A stretch of 46,871 nt of DNA from Thermoplasmatota archaeon (lineage in GTDB: Archaea; Thermoplasmatota; E2; UBA202; JdFR-43). The DNA is taken from assembly GCA_029259055.1 (NCBI GenBank), contig JAPDJP010000017.1:1-46871 (forward strand). Reading direction: 5' to 3'. A model generated the notes under the pieces. That model ran no database searches. It was not told where the DNA came from and saw nothing but the letters and a program-made list of their open reading frames with translations. The position numbers and the translations under genes are program-made. Shown here in pieces: positions 21,751 to 31,017 of the stretch. How positions within the stretch are numbered: position 1 is the stretch's first letter; each line of letters starts with the position of its first letter.

Positions 21751-22460
21751 CTCTGCATCTCAAATTCTTTCCAATAAAAATCTTTTTTAAACTCATTTCT
21801 TATTATGTCTCCAAGTTTTGTCGGGATTTTTATTCCATACTCTTCAAATACTTCCATTCCATCCTTTGTTATATAACTTGGATTGAATGGGTCAAAATCT
21901 GGCGGAAGTTTTATTAGCTGGTATTCATATTCTCCTGTCTCAGGATTTCTTATACAAATTCTATAATTATATTTATTCAAAACAGTATAATTTCCTTGCA
22001 ACCTGCTTACCATTTCTCTATAATAAATGATGCTATTTTTTAATTCCCTAATTTCATTCTCCAATCTTTCCACTTTATGCCTATATTCCTGCAACTCTCT
22101 CCTTAATCTTTCATTTTCATATTTTAAAGCCTCTCCTTCATATGATGTTCTACTTCCTTCTAAATGAGCAAGCTTCATCTTTAAAAATTCGTTCTCTCTC
22201 CTTAAATCGCTTAGCCAGTCCAATAATCTATCATTGGAAGGCTTTTCTTCCAGTTTCTTTATTTTTTCCTCCAATTCCGCAATCATCCTCTTATATTTTT
22301 CAACTTCATCATTATTATTCATCATTTTCTCTTCCTTCCTTTCTTCTTCCTGCTCCTCCTCCGGCTTTGTTGTAAAAATCATTATACCTATCCAAATTAG
22401 TAAGAACGAGAGAATAATGAGTATTGAAGCAGTGACGTTATCGATCATGTGTAAAAACAT
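21747..22460 (-). CDS. membrane-anchored coiled-coil protein of unknown function
   Basis: I do not recognise this family. The 237-aa protein has one N-terminal membrane segment (about residues 10-30, ASILIILSFLLIWIGIMIF), an acidic stretch, a long coiled coil (about 50-155, regular Leu/Ile heptads such as YKRMIAELEEKIKKLEEK) and a compact C-terminal region (about 160-237) rich in Tyr and Pro (YNYRICIRNPETGEYEYQLI). The N-terminus is likely outside and the coil in the cytoplasm by the positive-inside rule, but the flanks are mixed. It overlaps the clamp-loader gene by 4 nt, so the pair is co-translated. A membrane tether for the replisome or a division protein are possibilities only. The upstream TATA-like element (22474-22486) is weak. 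Confidence 0.75.
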   Translation of the reverse strand: MFLHMIDNVTASILIILSFLLIWIGIMIFTTKPEEEQEEERKEEKMMNNNDEVEKYKRMIAELEEKIKKLEEKPSNDRLLDWLSDLRRENEFLKMKLAHLEGSRTSYEGEALKYENERLRRELQEYRHKVERLENEIRELKNSIIYYREMVSRLQGNYTVLNKYNYRICIRNPETGEYEYQLIKLPPDFDPFNPSYITKDGMEVFEEYGIKIPTKLGDIIRNEFKKDFYWKEFEMQR

Positions 22461-22496
22461 AATGCGTTTTTAATTTCTATACTTTTCGCTTTTTGA

Positions 22497-24410
22497 CTAA
22501 GATTTCCCTATCGCTTCCTTAATTTCTTCAACAACTTCCGGATTTCTAAGTGTTGTCAAATCCCCAAGCTCTTCTTTTCCTTCTGCAATATTTCTCAATA
22601 TCCTTCTCATTATTTTCCCGCTTCTTGTTTTCGGTAAATCACTCACAAAAATTATTTCATCTGGCTTTGCAGTTGGCCCAATTACTTTTGCGACATGTTT
22701 CTTTAATTCTTCTTTTAATTCATCACTTGCTTCATATCCTTCTTTTAGAACAACATATGCCAAAGGAACCTGACCCTTTATTTCGTGAGGCTTACCAACT
22801 ACAGCCGACTCTGCCACCGCTGGATGGCTTACCAAAGCGCTCTCTACTTCAGCTGTTCCCAAACGATGACCAGCAACATTTAGAACATCTCCTATTCTTC
22901 CAAGTAGCCAGAAGTAACCATCTTCATCAATCATTGCTCCATCTCCCGTATAAAATTTGTCATAGCCATATTTACTCCAGTATTCCTCAATATACTTGTC
23001 ATGTGCTTTATACAATCCTCTCAGCATGGAAGGCCATGGTCTTGTAATAACTAATTCTCCTTTTTGACCGGGAGGACATATTCCATTTTCGTCTCTTACT
23101 TCTGCTTTTAACCCTGGGAAAGGAAATGTTGCGGAGCCGGGCTTTAATTTTGTTATGCCAGGCAATGGAGTTATTAAAATCATGCCTGTCTCAGTCATCC
23201 ACCATGTATCAACTATTGGACACCTTTCCTTTCCTATAACCCTATAATACCATAACCAGGCTTCAGGATTAATAGGTTCTCCAACGCTCCCCAATAGTCT
23301 TAGACTGCTTAAATCATGCATATTTGGCCATTTCTCTCCCCATTTCATTGCCATTCTAATAGCGGTTGGGGCGGTATAAAAAATTGTTACCTTGTATTTT
23401 TCAACGATTTCCCACCATCTTGCTGGTGTTGGATAATCAGGTGCACCTTCATACATTATTCCAGTTACATTGTTTGCTAGAGGTCCATAAACAATATAGC
23501 TATGACCAGTTATCCATCCTATGTCGGCGGTGCACCAATAAATATCATCATCTTTTACATCAAAAATCCATTTCATTGTTGTGGCAACCCCTACCATATA
23601 GCCACCAGTAGTATGCATCACGCCTTTTGGCTTTCCTGTTGTTCCAGAAGTATACATTAGGAAAAGCAAGTCTTCGGCATCCATTATTTCTGGCTCACAT
23701 TCTGTTGGCATGTCCTTGACTAAATCATCCCACCATATATCCCTTCCTTCCTTCATATTAATATCATTTCCAGCTCTTCTAACAACAATTACTTTTTCAA
23801 CGTCTAAATTTTTCAATCCCTCATCCGTTTTTTCTTTATGATTTAAAATTTTTCCTCTTCTATAATAGCCATCGCACGTAATAATATATTTTGCCCCAGC
23901 ATCCTCAACCCTGTCTTTAAAAGCTTCTGCACTAAATCCAGCGAAAATGACGGAATGAGGCGCCCCTATTCTGGCGCATGCCAGCATAGCTATGGGTAAT
24001 TCAGGAATCATTGGTAGATATATGGATACGATATCACCCTTTTTCACTCCTATACTTTTTAAGGCATTTGCGAATTTGCAAACTTCTTCATATAACTGCT
24101 TATAGGTTAATTTTCTAACTTCTCCATCTTCTCCTTCCCAAATATATGCTATTTTATCTCCCTTACCCCTTTCAATCCATCTATCTAAACAATTATAAGA
24201 AGCATTTAATTTTCCGTTTATAAACCATTTATAATAAGGAGGATTGGCTTCAAGAACTTTATCCCATTTTTTATACCAATCAATCATTTCTTCTGCTCTT
24301 TTTTCCCAGAATTTTATATAATCCTCTCCTTCCTTATAAACGCTCTCATCTTTTATCCATGCTTTCTTTCTAAATTCCTCTGGTGGTGGAAAAATTTGTG
24401 CCTCTTTCAT
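22497..24410 (-). CDS. acs: AMP-forming acetyl-CoA synthetase
   Basis: Activates acetate to acetyl-CoA via acetyl-AMP. The 637-aa protein carries the AMP-binding P-loop [18 protein letters not shown], the WWMTETGMI and [19 protein letters not shown] core motifs, and the C-terminal [10 protein letters not shown] with the conserved catalytic lysine that is regulated by acetylation in other species. The length matches the family. It is a single gene; the 117-nt gap upstream holds divergent promoters shared with the adenosine-specific kinase gene. With the ADP-forming synthetase subunit at 4533-5777, the cell seems able both to use acetate and to conserve energy from acetyl-CoA. Confidence 0.96.
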   Translation of the reverse strand: MKEAQIFPPPEEFRKKAWIKDESVYKEGEDYIKFWEKRAEEMIDWYKKWDKVLEANPPYYKWFINGKLNASYNCLDRWIERGKGDKIAYIWEGEDGEVRKLTYKQLYEEVCKFANALKSIGVKKGDIVSIYLPMIPELPIAMLACARIGAPHSVIFAGFSAEAFKDRVEDAGAKYIITCDGYYRRGKILNHKEKTDEGLKNLDVEKVIVVRRAGNDINMKEGRDIWWDDLVKDMPTECEPEIMDAEDLLFLMYTSGTTGKPKGVMHTTGGYMVGVATTMKWIFDVKDDDIYWCTADIGWITGHSYIVYGPLANNVTGIMYEGAPDYPTPARWWEIVEKYKVTIFYTAPTAIRMAMKWGEKWPNMHDLSSLRLLGSVGEPINPEAWLWYYRVIGKERCPIVDTWWMTETGMILITPLPGITKLKPGSATFPFPGLKAEVRDENGICPPGQKGELVITRPWPSMLRGLYKAHDKYIEEYWSKYGYDKFYTGDGAMIDEDGYFWLLGRIGDVLNVAGHRLGTAEVESALVSHPAVAESAVVGKPHEIKGQVPLAYVVLKEGYEASDELKEELKKHVAKVIGPTAKPDEIIFVSDLPKTRSGKIMRRILRNIAEGKEELGDLTTLRNPEVVEEIKEAIGKS

Positions 24411-24527
24411 GTGGGGAGTATATAAAATGAATACTTAAAATTTAGGGTGTAAGTTTGCAGTCATTTTTGTACTAAATTTAGCAACTCATGAATAACAAAA
24501 TTAAAATTTCCGATTTATATTATCATC

Positions 24528-25016
24528 ATGATTCAAGAGGTGGAGATAGAAAAGCCAAAAGAAATAAATTTTATTTTAGGACAGACACATTTCATAAAAA
24601 GTGTGGAAGATTTATATGAAGTAATGGCAAATGTTCCAAATGCAAAATTTGGAATAGCTTTTTGTGAAGCATCTGGCAAATGCTTAATAAGATATGATGG
24701 AAATGACGAAGAAATGATAAATCTGGCAATAAAAAATGCTGAAAAAATTGCTTGCGGCCATTCCTTTATAATTTTCATGAAAGATTGTTATCCAATAAAT
24801 GTATTAAATGCAATAAAAAATGTGCCAGAAGTTTGCAGAATTTATTGCGCCACCGCCAATCCAACAAAAGTTTTAATTTATGAAACAAAAAACGGGGATG
24901 AAATAGGAAGAGCAATAATTGGTGTAGTAGATGGTTATAAGAGTAAGGGAATAGAAAGCGAAGAAGATATTAAGGAAAGAAAAGAATTCTTAAGGAAAAT
25001 AGGTTATAAGAGATAA
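24528..25016 (+). CDS. adenosine-specific kinase family protein (PF04008)
   Basis: A 162-aa single-domain protein of the PF04008 family, found mainly in archaea and some thermophilic bacteria and annotated from structural work as adenosine-specific kinase. Diagnostic stretches are [51 protein letters not shown] and [13 protein letters not shown], with the C-terminal [11 protein letters not shown]. The true substrate in cells is not firmly known. The gene has its own AT-rich promoter region shared with the divergent acs gene. The ATG at 24528 begins [15 protein letters not shown], which aligns with the family start. Confidence 0.9.
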   Translation: MIQEVEIEKPKEINFILGQTHFIKSVEDLYEVMANVPNAKFGIAFCEASGKCLIRYDGNDEEMINLAIKNAEKIACGHSFIIFMKDCYPINVLNAIKNVPEVCRIYCATANPTKVLIYETKNGDEIGRAIIGVVDGYKSKGIESEEDIKERKEFLRKIGYKR

Positions 25017-25051
25017 TAAAAAAATAATGAAGCAAAATCAACAAAATTAGC

Positions 25052-25064
25052 AAATTTATTATAG
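25052..25064 (+). promoter_or_regulatory. TATA box for the GAF/PAS histidine kinase unit
   Basis: AAATTTATTATAG is centred 26 nt before the ATG at 25084, supporting that ATG over the TTG at 25081. Confidence 0.6.
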
Positions 25065-25083
25065 ATATAATTATATAATCTTG

Positions 25084-26565
25084 ATGCAAGAAAGATTACT
25101 TGGCTTATATCAACTTTCCTCAAAACTCATTTTGGCGGGTTCTTTTGAGGAAATTTATGAAATATTTGCTTCCGCCTTGAAGAAAGTTCTTAAGTTTGAT
25201 ACATTTGCTCTGTTAATAAAACAAGGAAATGAATTAAAAATTGTTAAAACAATCGGAATCTACGAACCATCTTTTCCATTAAGGCTGGATGGAGAAAAAG
25301 GAATAACGGTAGCATGTGCAAGAGAGAAAAAAACAATTTATGTTCCAGATGTAAGCAAAGACCCAAGGTATATTGAAGCAGCTCCAAATATAGGGAGTGA
25401 GGTGGCAATCCCTATTTTATACAGAAGAGAGTTAATTGGTGTAATGGATGTTGAAAAATCAGAAAAAGATGGTTTCAGCCAAAAAGACATACAACTTTTA
25501 GAAATATTTGCAAATATATTGGCAGCATCTTTTAAAAATGTCGAATTTAAAATGAAAATAGAAGAATCGGAAAGAAAATATAGAAGCATATTTGAAAACG
25601 CTGTCGAAGGCATCTATAGGCTAGATAAGGAAGGAAAAATAATAGAAGCAAATAAGGCTCTGGAAAAATTTTTTGGTTATACATATGAAGAGCTTAAAAG
25701 AATGGATTTGAGCAAGTTATATAAAAATAAGGAGCATAGAAAAAAATTTTTTGAAATATTAGAGAGGGAGGGAGTAGTTAGGAACCATGAAGTTGAGTAT
25801 GTAAGAAAAGATGGAAAAATAGTTATAGGGAATGAATTCGCAATAAAAGTTAAAGAAGGCGAAAACGAGTATATAGATGGCATAATACATGATATAACCC
25901 AATTAAAGAAAGCCCAGCGGGAGGCGGATTTTTATAATGCTCTCCTCCGCCACGATGTTGCAAATAAATTTCAGTTAATAATTGGCTACCTCGAAATGCT
26001 CCTTGAAGAAGATTTGAAAGATGAGCATAGAGAGCTTGTTGAGTTGGCAATGAAATCCGCCTTGGCTGGGAGCAGATTGATAGAAAATATTAGGAAATTG
26101 GAGACAGTAAAAAAAGAAATGAAGAAAATAGAAATTGATTTGGATACAATGATAAATGACTTAATAAGAGAATATAGTAAAGATGCAAAAGAAATGGGAA
26201 TTAAAATAGAATATGATGAGGCAAAAAAGAAAATATTGGCAACAGAATTTATAAGAGAGGTTTTTGGAAATATAATATGGAATTCCATAATTCATTCAAA
26301 AGCAAATAAAATTAGAATATATTCTAAGGAAGATGATAAATACATAAAGGTATGTATAGAAGATAATGGAATTGGAATAGCTGATGAAATTAAAAAAGAA
26401 ATTTTTGAAATGGGTTTTAAAGGAAAGAAAAGCAAGGGAAGCGGATTGGGATTATATTTAGCAAAAAAAATTGTAGAGAGCATGGGAGGAAAAATAGAAG
26501 TAAAAGACAGAATAAAAGGAGACCATACAAAAGGAGCGCTATTTGAAATTTGTATTCCAAAATGA
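25084..26565 (+). CDS. soluble GAF-PAS sensor histidine kinase
   Basis: A cytoplasmic sensor kinase of 493 residues without membrane segments: GAF domain (about 15-160), PAS domain (about 165-275), a dimerisation helix with the phospho-acceptor histidine in NALLRHDVANKFQLI (near residue 290) and an HATPase domain with N box (NSIIHSKANKIRIYS), G1 DNGIGIADEIK and G2 GSGLGLYLAKKI. All catalytic boxes are intact. There is no response regulator in the window, so its partner is elsewhere or it signals differently. The stop codon overlaps the ATG of the following amidohydrolase gene by 4 nt. The ligand of the GAF/PAS parts is unknown. Confidence 0.92.
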   Translation: MQERLLGLYQLSSKLILAGSFEEIYEIFASALKKVLKFDTFALLIKQGNELKIVKTIGIYEPSFPLRLDGEKGITVACAREKKTIYVPDVSKDPRYIEAAPNIGSEVAIPILYRRELIGVMDVEKSEKDGFSQKDIQLLEIFANILAASFKNVEFKMKIEESERKYRSIFENAVEGIYRLDKEGKIIEANKALEKFFGYTYEELKRMDLSKLYKNKEHRKKFFEILEREGVVRNHEVEYVRKDGKIVIGNEFAIKVKEGENEYIDGIIHDITQLKKAQREADFYNALLRHDVANKFQLIIGYLEMLLEEDLKDEHRELVELAMKSALAGSRLIENIRKLETVKKEMKKIEIDLDTMINDLIREYSKDAKEMGIKIEYDEAKKKILATEFIREVFGNIIWNSIIHSKANKIRIYSKEDDKYIKVCIEDNGIGIADEIKKEIFEMGFKGKKSKGSGLGLYLAKKIVESMGGKIEVKDRIKGDHTKGALFEICIPK

Positions 26566-27392
26566 TTTTCAACTGCCACACCCACATAGGAGATGCTTTT
26601 ATTAAGCCACCAAAAAATTTGAGCTTGGAGGAAATTTTTGCCCCTCCACATGGTTACAAACATTTAATGCTTGAAAAGGCAAGCAGAGAAAAAATTATAG
26701 AAGGAATGAAAAAAGCAATTAATATTATGGAGAATTGTGGAACAAATGTTTTTATTGATTTTAGAGAAGGAGGATTGAGAGGAGTCGAAATGTTAAAAGA
26801 AGCTTTAAAAGAAAGAAAAATAAAAGCCATCATCTTAGGAAGACCAAAAAAACTTTTTTATGATGAAAAAGAAATGGAAGAGCTATTAGGTAAATGCCAT
26901 GGTATAGGAATAAGTAGTATATCTGATTGGAATGAAGAAGAATTGCAAATGGTTGTTGAACATGTAAAAGAAAAAAACAAAATTTTTGCAATGCATGCGA
27001 GTGAAAATAGAAGAGAAGATATAAATAAGATTTTAGATTTAAAGCCAGATTTTTTGGTTCATTTATGTAAGGCAACAGAAGATGATTTAAATGAAATAAA
27101 ATCAAAAAAAATCGGAGTTGTTGTTTGTCCGAGAGCAAATTCTTTTTTTAATCTTTCCCCACCTATAAAATTACTTTTAGAAAAAAATATACCAACAATG
27201 TTGGGCACAGATAATGCAATGATCGTTGAACCAAACATTATGGAAGAAGTAAAATATGTAGTAAATAAATTTAAAATTGAAAAAAAGGAAGCAATTAAAA
27301 TGGTTTCAGATATACCTAAAAAATTTTTAAGCGAAATTTTAAAAAACCATATGCATTCATTAGCCAATGAAAGTAAAGGATGTAATGGATAA
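26562..27392 (+). CDS. amidohydrolase-superfamily metal hydrolase (COG0402-like)
   Basis: A 276-aa TIM-barrel amidohydrolase. The metal-binding pattern is complete: HxH in NCHTHIGD near the start, H in FAMHASENRRED, H in FLVHLCKATEDD and D in MLGTDNAMI. COG0402 members deaminate purines and related compounds, but this one is short and the substrate cannot be read from the sequence. The ATG at 26562 overlaps the kinase stop by 4 nt; an upstream in-frame TTG at 26550 is unlikely. Its 3' end overlaps the CBS gene by 26 nt, so the run kinase-hydrolase-CBS is one transcript. A link to adenosine metabolism is suggested only by the nearby adenosine-specific kinase. Confidence 0.8.
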   Translation: MIFNCHTHIGDAFIKPPKNLSLEEIFAPPHGYKHLMLEKASREKIIEGMKKAINIMENCGTNVFIDFREGGLRGVEMLKEALKERKIKAIILGRPKKLFYDEKEMEELLGKCHGIGISSISDWNEEELQMVVEHVKEKNKIFAMHASENRREDINKILDLKPDFLVHLCKATEDDLNEIKSKKIGVVVCPRANSFFNLSPPIKLLLEKNIPTMLGTDNAMIVEPNIMEEVKYVVNKFKIEKKEAIKMVSDIPKKFLSEILKNHMHSLANESKGCNG

Positions 27393-28203
27393 AAATCCAA
27401 TTGTGGCAGAAGTCCCAGGGAGTAGAGAAGATGTTTTAAGGCTTTTTGCAAAATATGAAGTATCTGGTGTACCAGTGGTAAAAGCTGGAACAAAACAACT
27501 TGTTGGTGTTGTAACAAGAAATGATATTTTTAGAAATGCTGAGGAGGAGCAACTTGCATTAATAATGAATGATAATCCTATTACCATATCTCCAGAAGCA
27601 GATTTAAAAAAAGCTGCAAAAATATTTTATGAAAAAAGAATTCATGGAATCCCAGTTGTTAAAAGAAAGGAGTTAGTGGGGGTTATCTCTCCAACTGATA
27701 TTTTAAAAGTTATTGCTGAAAAAGGAGAAGATATTGTTGAAAATTATTTGTCGCCCATTTTCATCCCCATATATCAGGAGACTCCCTTGCCAGTTGTAAT
27801 GAAAATTTTTAAGCTAACAGATGCTTCAGCCCTGCCAGTTTTAGATGAGAATGGAAATTTGGCTGGTATTGTGGCGGATGGCGATTTATTTACTTTTTCC
27901 CATTTGCATGAAACTGTTTCAAAGTCTGATATCGGGCTGGGAGAGGATGAAGACCTTTGGACGTGGGAGGGTATAAGGGATGTTATGCGCCTTTATTATG
28001 AAACTGCAAGAATACAGCTTCCTCCAGTGCCAGTAAAGGAAGTTATGATTAAAAAAGTTATAACAACATATAAAAAAGCAAAAATATCTGATGTTGCAAA
28101 GAAAATGCTTGAAAATGATGTTGACCAGCTACCAGTATTAGATGAAAAAGATGATATAATAGGAATGGTTTATGATATAGATTTAATGAAAGCATTGTTG
28201 TGA
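27367..28203 (+). CDS. protein with four CBS domains
   Basis: A 278-aa protein made only of CBS domains: about 1-58 (VKDVMDKNPIVAEV), 62-120 (IMNDNPITISPEADLKKAA), 130-180 (LSPIFIPIYQETPLPVVMK) and 222-278 (VKEVMIKKVITTYKKAKIS). Such pairs form Bateman modules that bind adenine nucleotides such as AMP, ATP or SAM and act as energy sensors. No effector domain is fused. The ATG at 27367 lies inside the amidohydrolase gene (26-nt overlap) and gives the standard VKDVM start of a CBS domain, which supports it. Glycyl-tRNA synthetase follows after 4 nt. Confidence 0.88.
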   Translation: MKVKDVMDKNPIVAEVPGSREDVLRLFAKYEVSGVPVVKAGTKQLVGVVTRNDIFRNAEEEQLALIMNDNPITISPEADLKKAAKIFYEKRIHGIPVVKRKELVGVISPTDILKVIAEKGEDIVENYLSPIFIPIYQETPLPVVMKIFKLTDASALPVLDENGNLAGIVADGDLFTFSHLHETVSKSDIGLGEDEDLWTWEGIRDVMRLYYETARIQLPPVPVKEVMIKKVITTYKKAKISDVAKKMLENDVDQLPVLDEKDDIIGMVYDIDLMKALL

Positions 28204-28207
28204 TTAT

Positions 28208-29812
28208 ATGGATATCTACGAAAAAATAATATCACTGGCAAAAAGAAGAGGTTTCTTATATCCTTCATATGAAATTTATGGAGGGGAGGCAGGATTTTAT
28301 GATTACGGACCAATAGGAGTTTTAATGAAGAATAATATAGAGAATAGGTGGAGACAATTTTATTTAATAAAGGAAAGATTTTTTGAAATTTCAACACCTG
28401 TTATTACCCCTTACAATGTTTTAAAAGCATCTGGACATGTCGATGAATTCATTGATGAAATTGCAACTTGTCAAAAGTGCGGAGCCAGTTTTAAGATAGA
28501 GGACTTGGAAAATGAGCATTGCCCAATCTGTAAAGGGAATGTAGAAAAAGGAAAACTGAACCTAATGTTTGAAACTTTTATAGGAGCAAAGAAAAAAGAA
28601 AAAGCATTCCTCCGCCCAGAAACAGCGCAAGGCATTTTCATTAACTTTCCTTTTTTATATGAATTTTATAGGAAAAAACTACCCTTTGGAGTTATTCAAA
28701 TTGGAAAGGGGTTTAGAAATGAGGTTTCACCTCGTCAAGGTGTAATAAGACTTAGGGAATTTTCAATGGCTGAAGCAGAGATATTTTTTGAGCCAAATAA
28801 TAAAAAGCATCCGAAATTTAAAGAAATGGAGAATGAAAAATTAAAATTAATAACAGAAAAAGACGAGGAAATTTTTATTAGTATAGGAGAGGCGGTTAAT
28901 AAGAAAATTATAGGGAATGAAGCATTGGCATATTATATGGCGTTAACGAAGAAATTCTTAATAGATGTTGGAATAGATGAAAATAAAATTAGGTTTAGAC
29001 AGCATAAAAAAGATGAATTAGCCCATTATGCAAATGAGTGTTGGGATGCAGAATTATATTCAGAAAGATTTGGATGGGTCGAATGTGTTGGTATTGCAGA
29101 TAGGTCAGCTTATGATTTGAAAGCTCATATGGAATATACTGGAGTAGATATGAGGGTATTCAAGAAATATGAAATGCCAAAGAAAATTAAAAAGAAAATA
29201 ATAAAGCCAAGAATGGATAAAATTGGGAAGAAATATAAAGAAAAAACAAAAGAGATAATAAAGAAATTGAAAGAAATTGAAATCAAAGAAAAAATAGAAA
29301 AATTAAGAATAAAAATAGGAGAAGAGGAGATAGAATTAGATAAGGAATTATTTGAAATAGAAGAGGTTGAAGAAGTTATTTCTGGAGAAAAATTTATCCC
29401 ACATGTAATAGAACCATCTTATGGAATTGATAGAATTTTTTATTTTATTTTGGAACATAACTATAAAGAAATAGAGAAAGAAGGAGAAAAATATGTTATA
29501 TTAAGCTTACCAGCCAGTATTGCCCCTATTAAAGTAGGGGTATTTCCGTTGGTGAATAAAGATGGATTGCCAGAAATAGCAAAAGAAATTGAGGAAGATT
29601 TGAGAAAAAATAATATAATAGCATTTTATGATGATAAGGGTAGCATAGGGAGAAGATATGCAAGAATGGATGAAATTGGTACACCTTTTTGTGTAACTGT
29701 TGACTATCAAACGAAAAATGATGATACCGTAACCATTAGATTTAGAGATACCACAGAACAAATAAGAATAGATAGGAAAGAAGTCCCTACATGGATAGCA
29801 AACAAATTATAG
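28208..29812 (+). CDS. glyS: glycyl-tRNA synthetase, archaeal/eukaryotic dimeric type
   Basis: Charges tRNA-Gly. The 534-aa class II synthetase starts with RRGFLYPSYEIYGGEAGFYDYGP, which marks the alpha2-type enzyme, has motif 2 (GKGFRNEVSPRQGVIRLREFSMAEAE, quoted in part), the zinc-like insertion CQKCGASFKIEDLENEHCPIC and motif 3 with EPSYGIDRIFYFILEH. The C-terminal anticodon-binding domain (about 430-534, SLPASIAPIKVGVFPLVNK) is complete. It is slightly shorter than many homologues because the insertion region is compact. It follows the CBS gene by 4 nt, with a GTGAT before the ATG. Confidence 0.97.
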   Translation: MDIYEKIISLAKRRGFLYPSYEIYGGEAGFYDYGPIGVLMKNNIENRWRQFYLIKERFFEISTPVITPYNVLKASGHVDEFIDEIATCQKCGASFKIEDLENEHCPICKGNVEKGKLNLMFETFIGAKKKEKAFLRPETAQGIFINFPFLYEFYRKKLPFGVIQIGKGFRNEVSPRQGVIRLREFSMAEAEIFFEPNNKKHPKFKEMENEKLKLITEKDEEIFISIGEAVNKKIIGNEALAYYMALTKKFLIDVGIDENKIRFRQHKKDELAHYANECWDAELYSERFGWVECVGIADRSAYDLKAHMEYTGVDMRVFKKYEMPKKIKKKIIKPRMDKIGKKYKEKTKEIIKKLKEIEIKEKIEKLRIKIGEEEIELDKELFEIEEVEEVISGEKFIPHVIEPSYGIDRIFYFILEHNYKEIEKEGEKYVILSLPASIAPIKVGVFPLVNKDGLPEIAKEIEEDLRKNNIIAFYDDKGSIGRRYARMDEIGTPFCVTVDYQTKNDDTVTIRFRDTTEQIRIDRKEVPTWIANKL

Positions 29813-29817
29813 TATAA
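29803..29817 (+). promoter_or_regulatory. TATA-like box for the M28 peptidase gene
   Basis: AAATTATAGTATAAG at the end of the GlyRS gene is centred about 22-25 nt before the ATG at 29830. Confidence 0.4.
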
Positions 29818-29829
29818 GTATATAACAAT

Positions 29830-31017
29830 ATGAAAAAGTTACTGGCTATATTCATTAGTTTCATTATTTTACCCATCTTTATAAATGCGAATGATGACAA
29901 GATAAAAAATATAGTAAATGCTATTGATGAAAATACCCTTTACAATTATATAGAAACGATTCAAAATTTCGGGCCGCATCCAACAGGAAGCGAGGAATGT
30001 GAAAAAGTCTGCCAATTTATATATAGAGAATTTAGCAAATATTTAGATACAGAGTATTATGAATGGGAAAATGGAAAGTATATAGGAAAAAATGTTATAG
30101 CAACAATAAAAGGAAAAACAAATTCCAGCATAATATTATCAGCCCATTATGACAGCTATTATAATTCACCAGGCGCCGACGACGATGGCACAGGCATAGC
30201 TTGCCTTCTGATGGCTGCAAAAATATTAAGCAAATATGAATTTAAGCATAACATAAAGCTAGTTGCTTTTTCTGGAGAGGAGCAGGGTATGCTAGGAAGC
30301 GCTGATTATGTGAGACATTTATATGAAAATGGAGAAGATATTATCGCAGATATAAATGTAGATACTGTTGGATATGCTAGTAGCAGGGAAGGAGGAAAAT
30401 TAATTAGGGTTCTTACCGACGAAGCATCGATATGGGTAACTGATATTGCAGAAGAAATAAGTTATGAATATAACTTGGATATAAGTTTATATAGGCAAGG
30501 AAACTTTCCAGCTGGAGACCACCAATCCTTTATAGATTATGGATACGAAGCTGTTTTTTTCGTTGAATATGAATTTAATAAAAATATCCATACTCCTAAT
30601 GATATAATAGAATATGTGAATATTAGCTACTTAACAAAAGTTTGTAAGCTTGTTTTAGCAACTGTTGCAAAAATTGCAGATTATGAATTTCCAATAAGAG
30701 CAAAATTTGAAGAGCCAAAAATAGGAAAGATTTATATTAATGATAGAGAAATTCTTACAACGAATAAACCATATCCCATAATATTTGGGAGAACATATGC
30801 GAGAATAAATGTAATGGGAAAGGCAAAAAGAGTTGAATTTTTTATTGATGATGAATTAAAATGCATTGATGAAAATTCACCATATGAATGCATTTACAAA
30901 GATATTTTATTTTTCAAACACAAATTAAAAGCAATTGCTGTATCAATAAATGGAACAGATATTTGTAGAATGAATGCAATAATATTCAATATATTACCGC
31001 CTGGCCCTCCCCACTAA
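29830..31017 (+). CDS. secreted M28-family zinc aminopeptidase with C-terminal Ig-like module
   Basis: A signal peptide (residues 1-20, LLAIFISFIILPIFINA) precedes an M28 catalytic domain (about 25-290). Metal and catalytic residues are visible: H106 and D108 in SAHYDS, D117 in GADDDG, E150-E151 in SGEEQG, D178 in NVDTVG and the last His in NIHTPND. M28 enzymes remove N-terminal residues or short peptides. The last ~90 residues (RVEFFIDDELKCIDENSPYEC) form an Ig-like module also present in the secreted protein at 43503-44591 and in the pseudogene near 46.4 kb. It ends NILPPGPPH and meets the stop of the convergent 7TM gene with no gap. It fits a peptide-scavenging lifestyle. Confidence 0.9.
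   Translation: MKKLLAIFISFIILPIFINANDDKIKNIVNAIDENTLYNYIETIQNFGPHPTGSEECEKVCQFIYREFSKYLDTEYYEWENGKYIGKNVIATIKGKTNSSIILSAHYDSYYNSPGADDDGTGIACLLMAAKILSKYEFKHNIKLVAFSGEEQGMLGSADYVRHLYENGEDIIADINVDTVGYASSREGGKLIRVLTDEASIWVTDIAEEISYEYNLDISLYRQGNFPAGDHQSFIDYGYEAVFFVEYEFNKNIHTPNDIIEYVNISYLTKVCKLVLATVAKIADYEFPIRAKFEEPKIGKIYINDREILTTNKPYPIIFGRTYARINVMGKAKRVEFFIDDELKCIDENSPYECIYKDILFFKHKLKAIAVSINGTDICRMNAIIFNILPPGPPH

Noticed and set aside
24439-24480. Inverted AAATTTAG/CTAAATTT pair between acs and the adenosine-specific kinase gene
   Set aside because: It is short, AT-only and widely spaced in an AT-rich gap; expected by chance.
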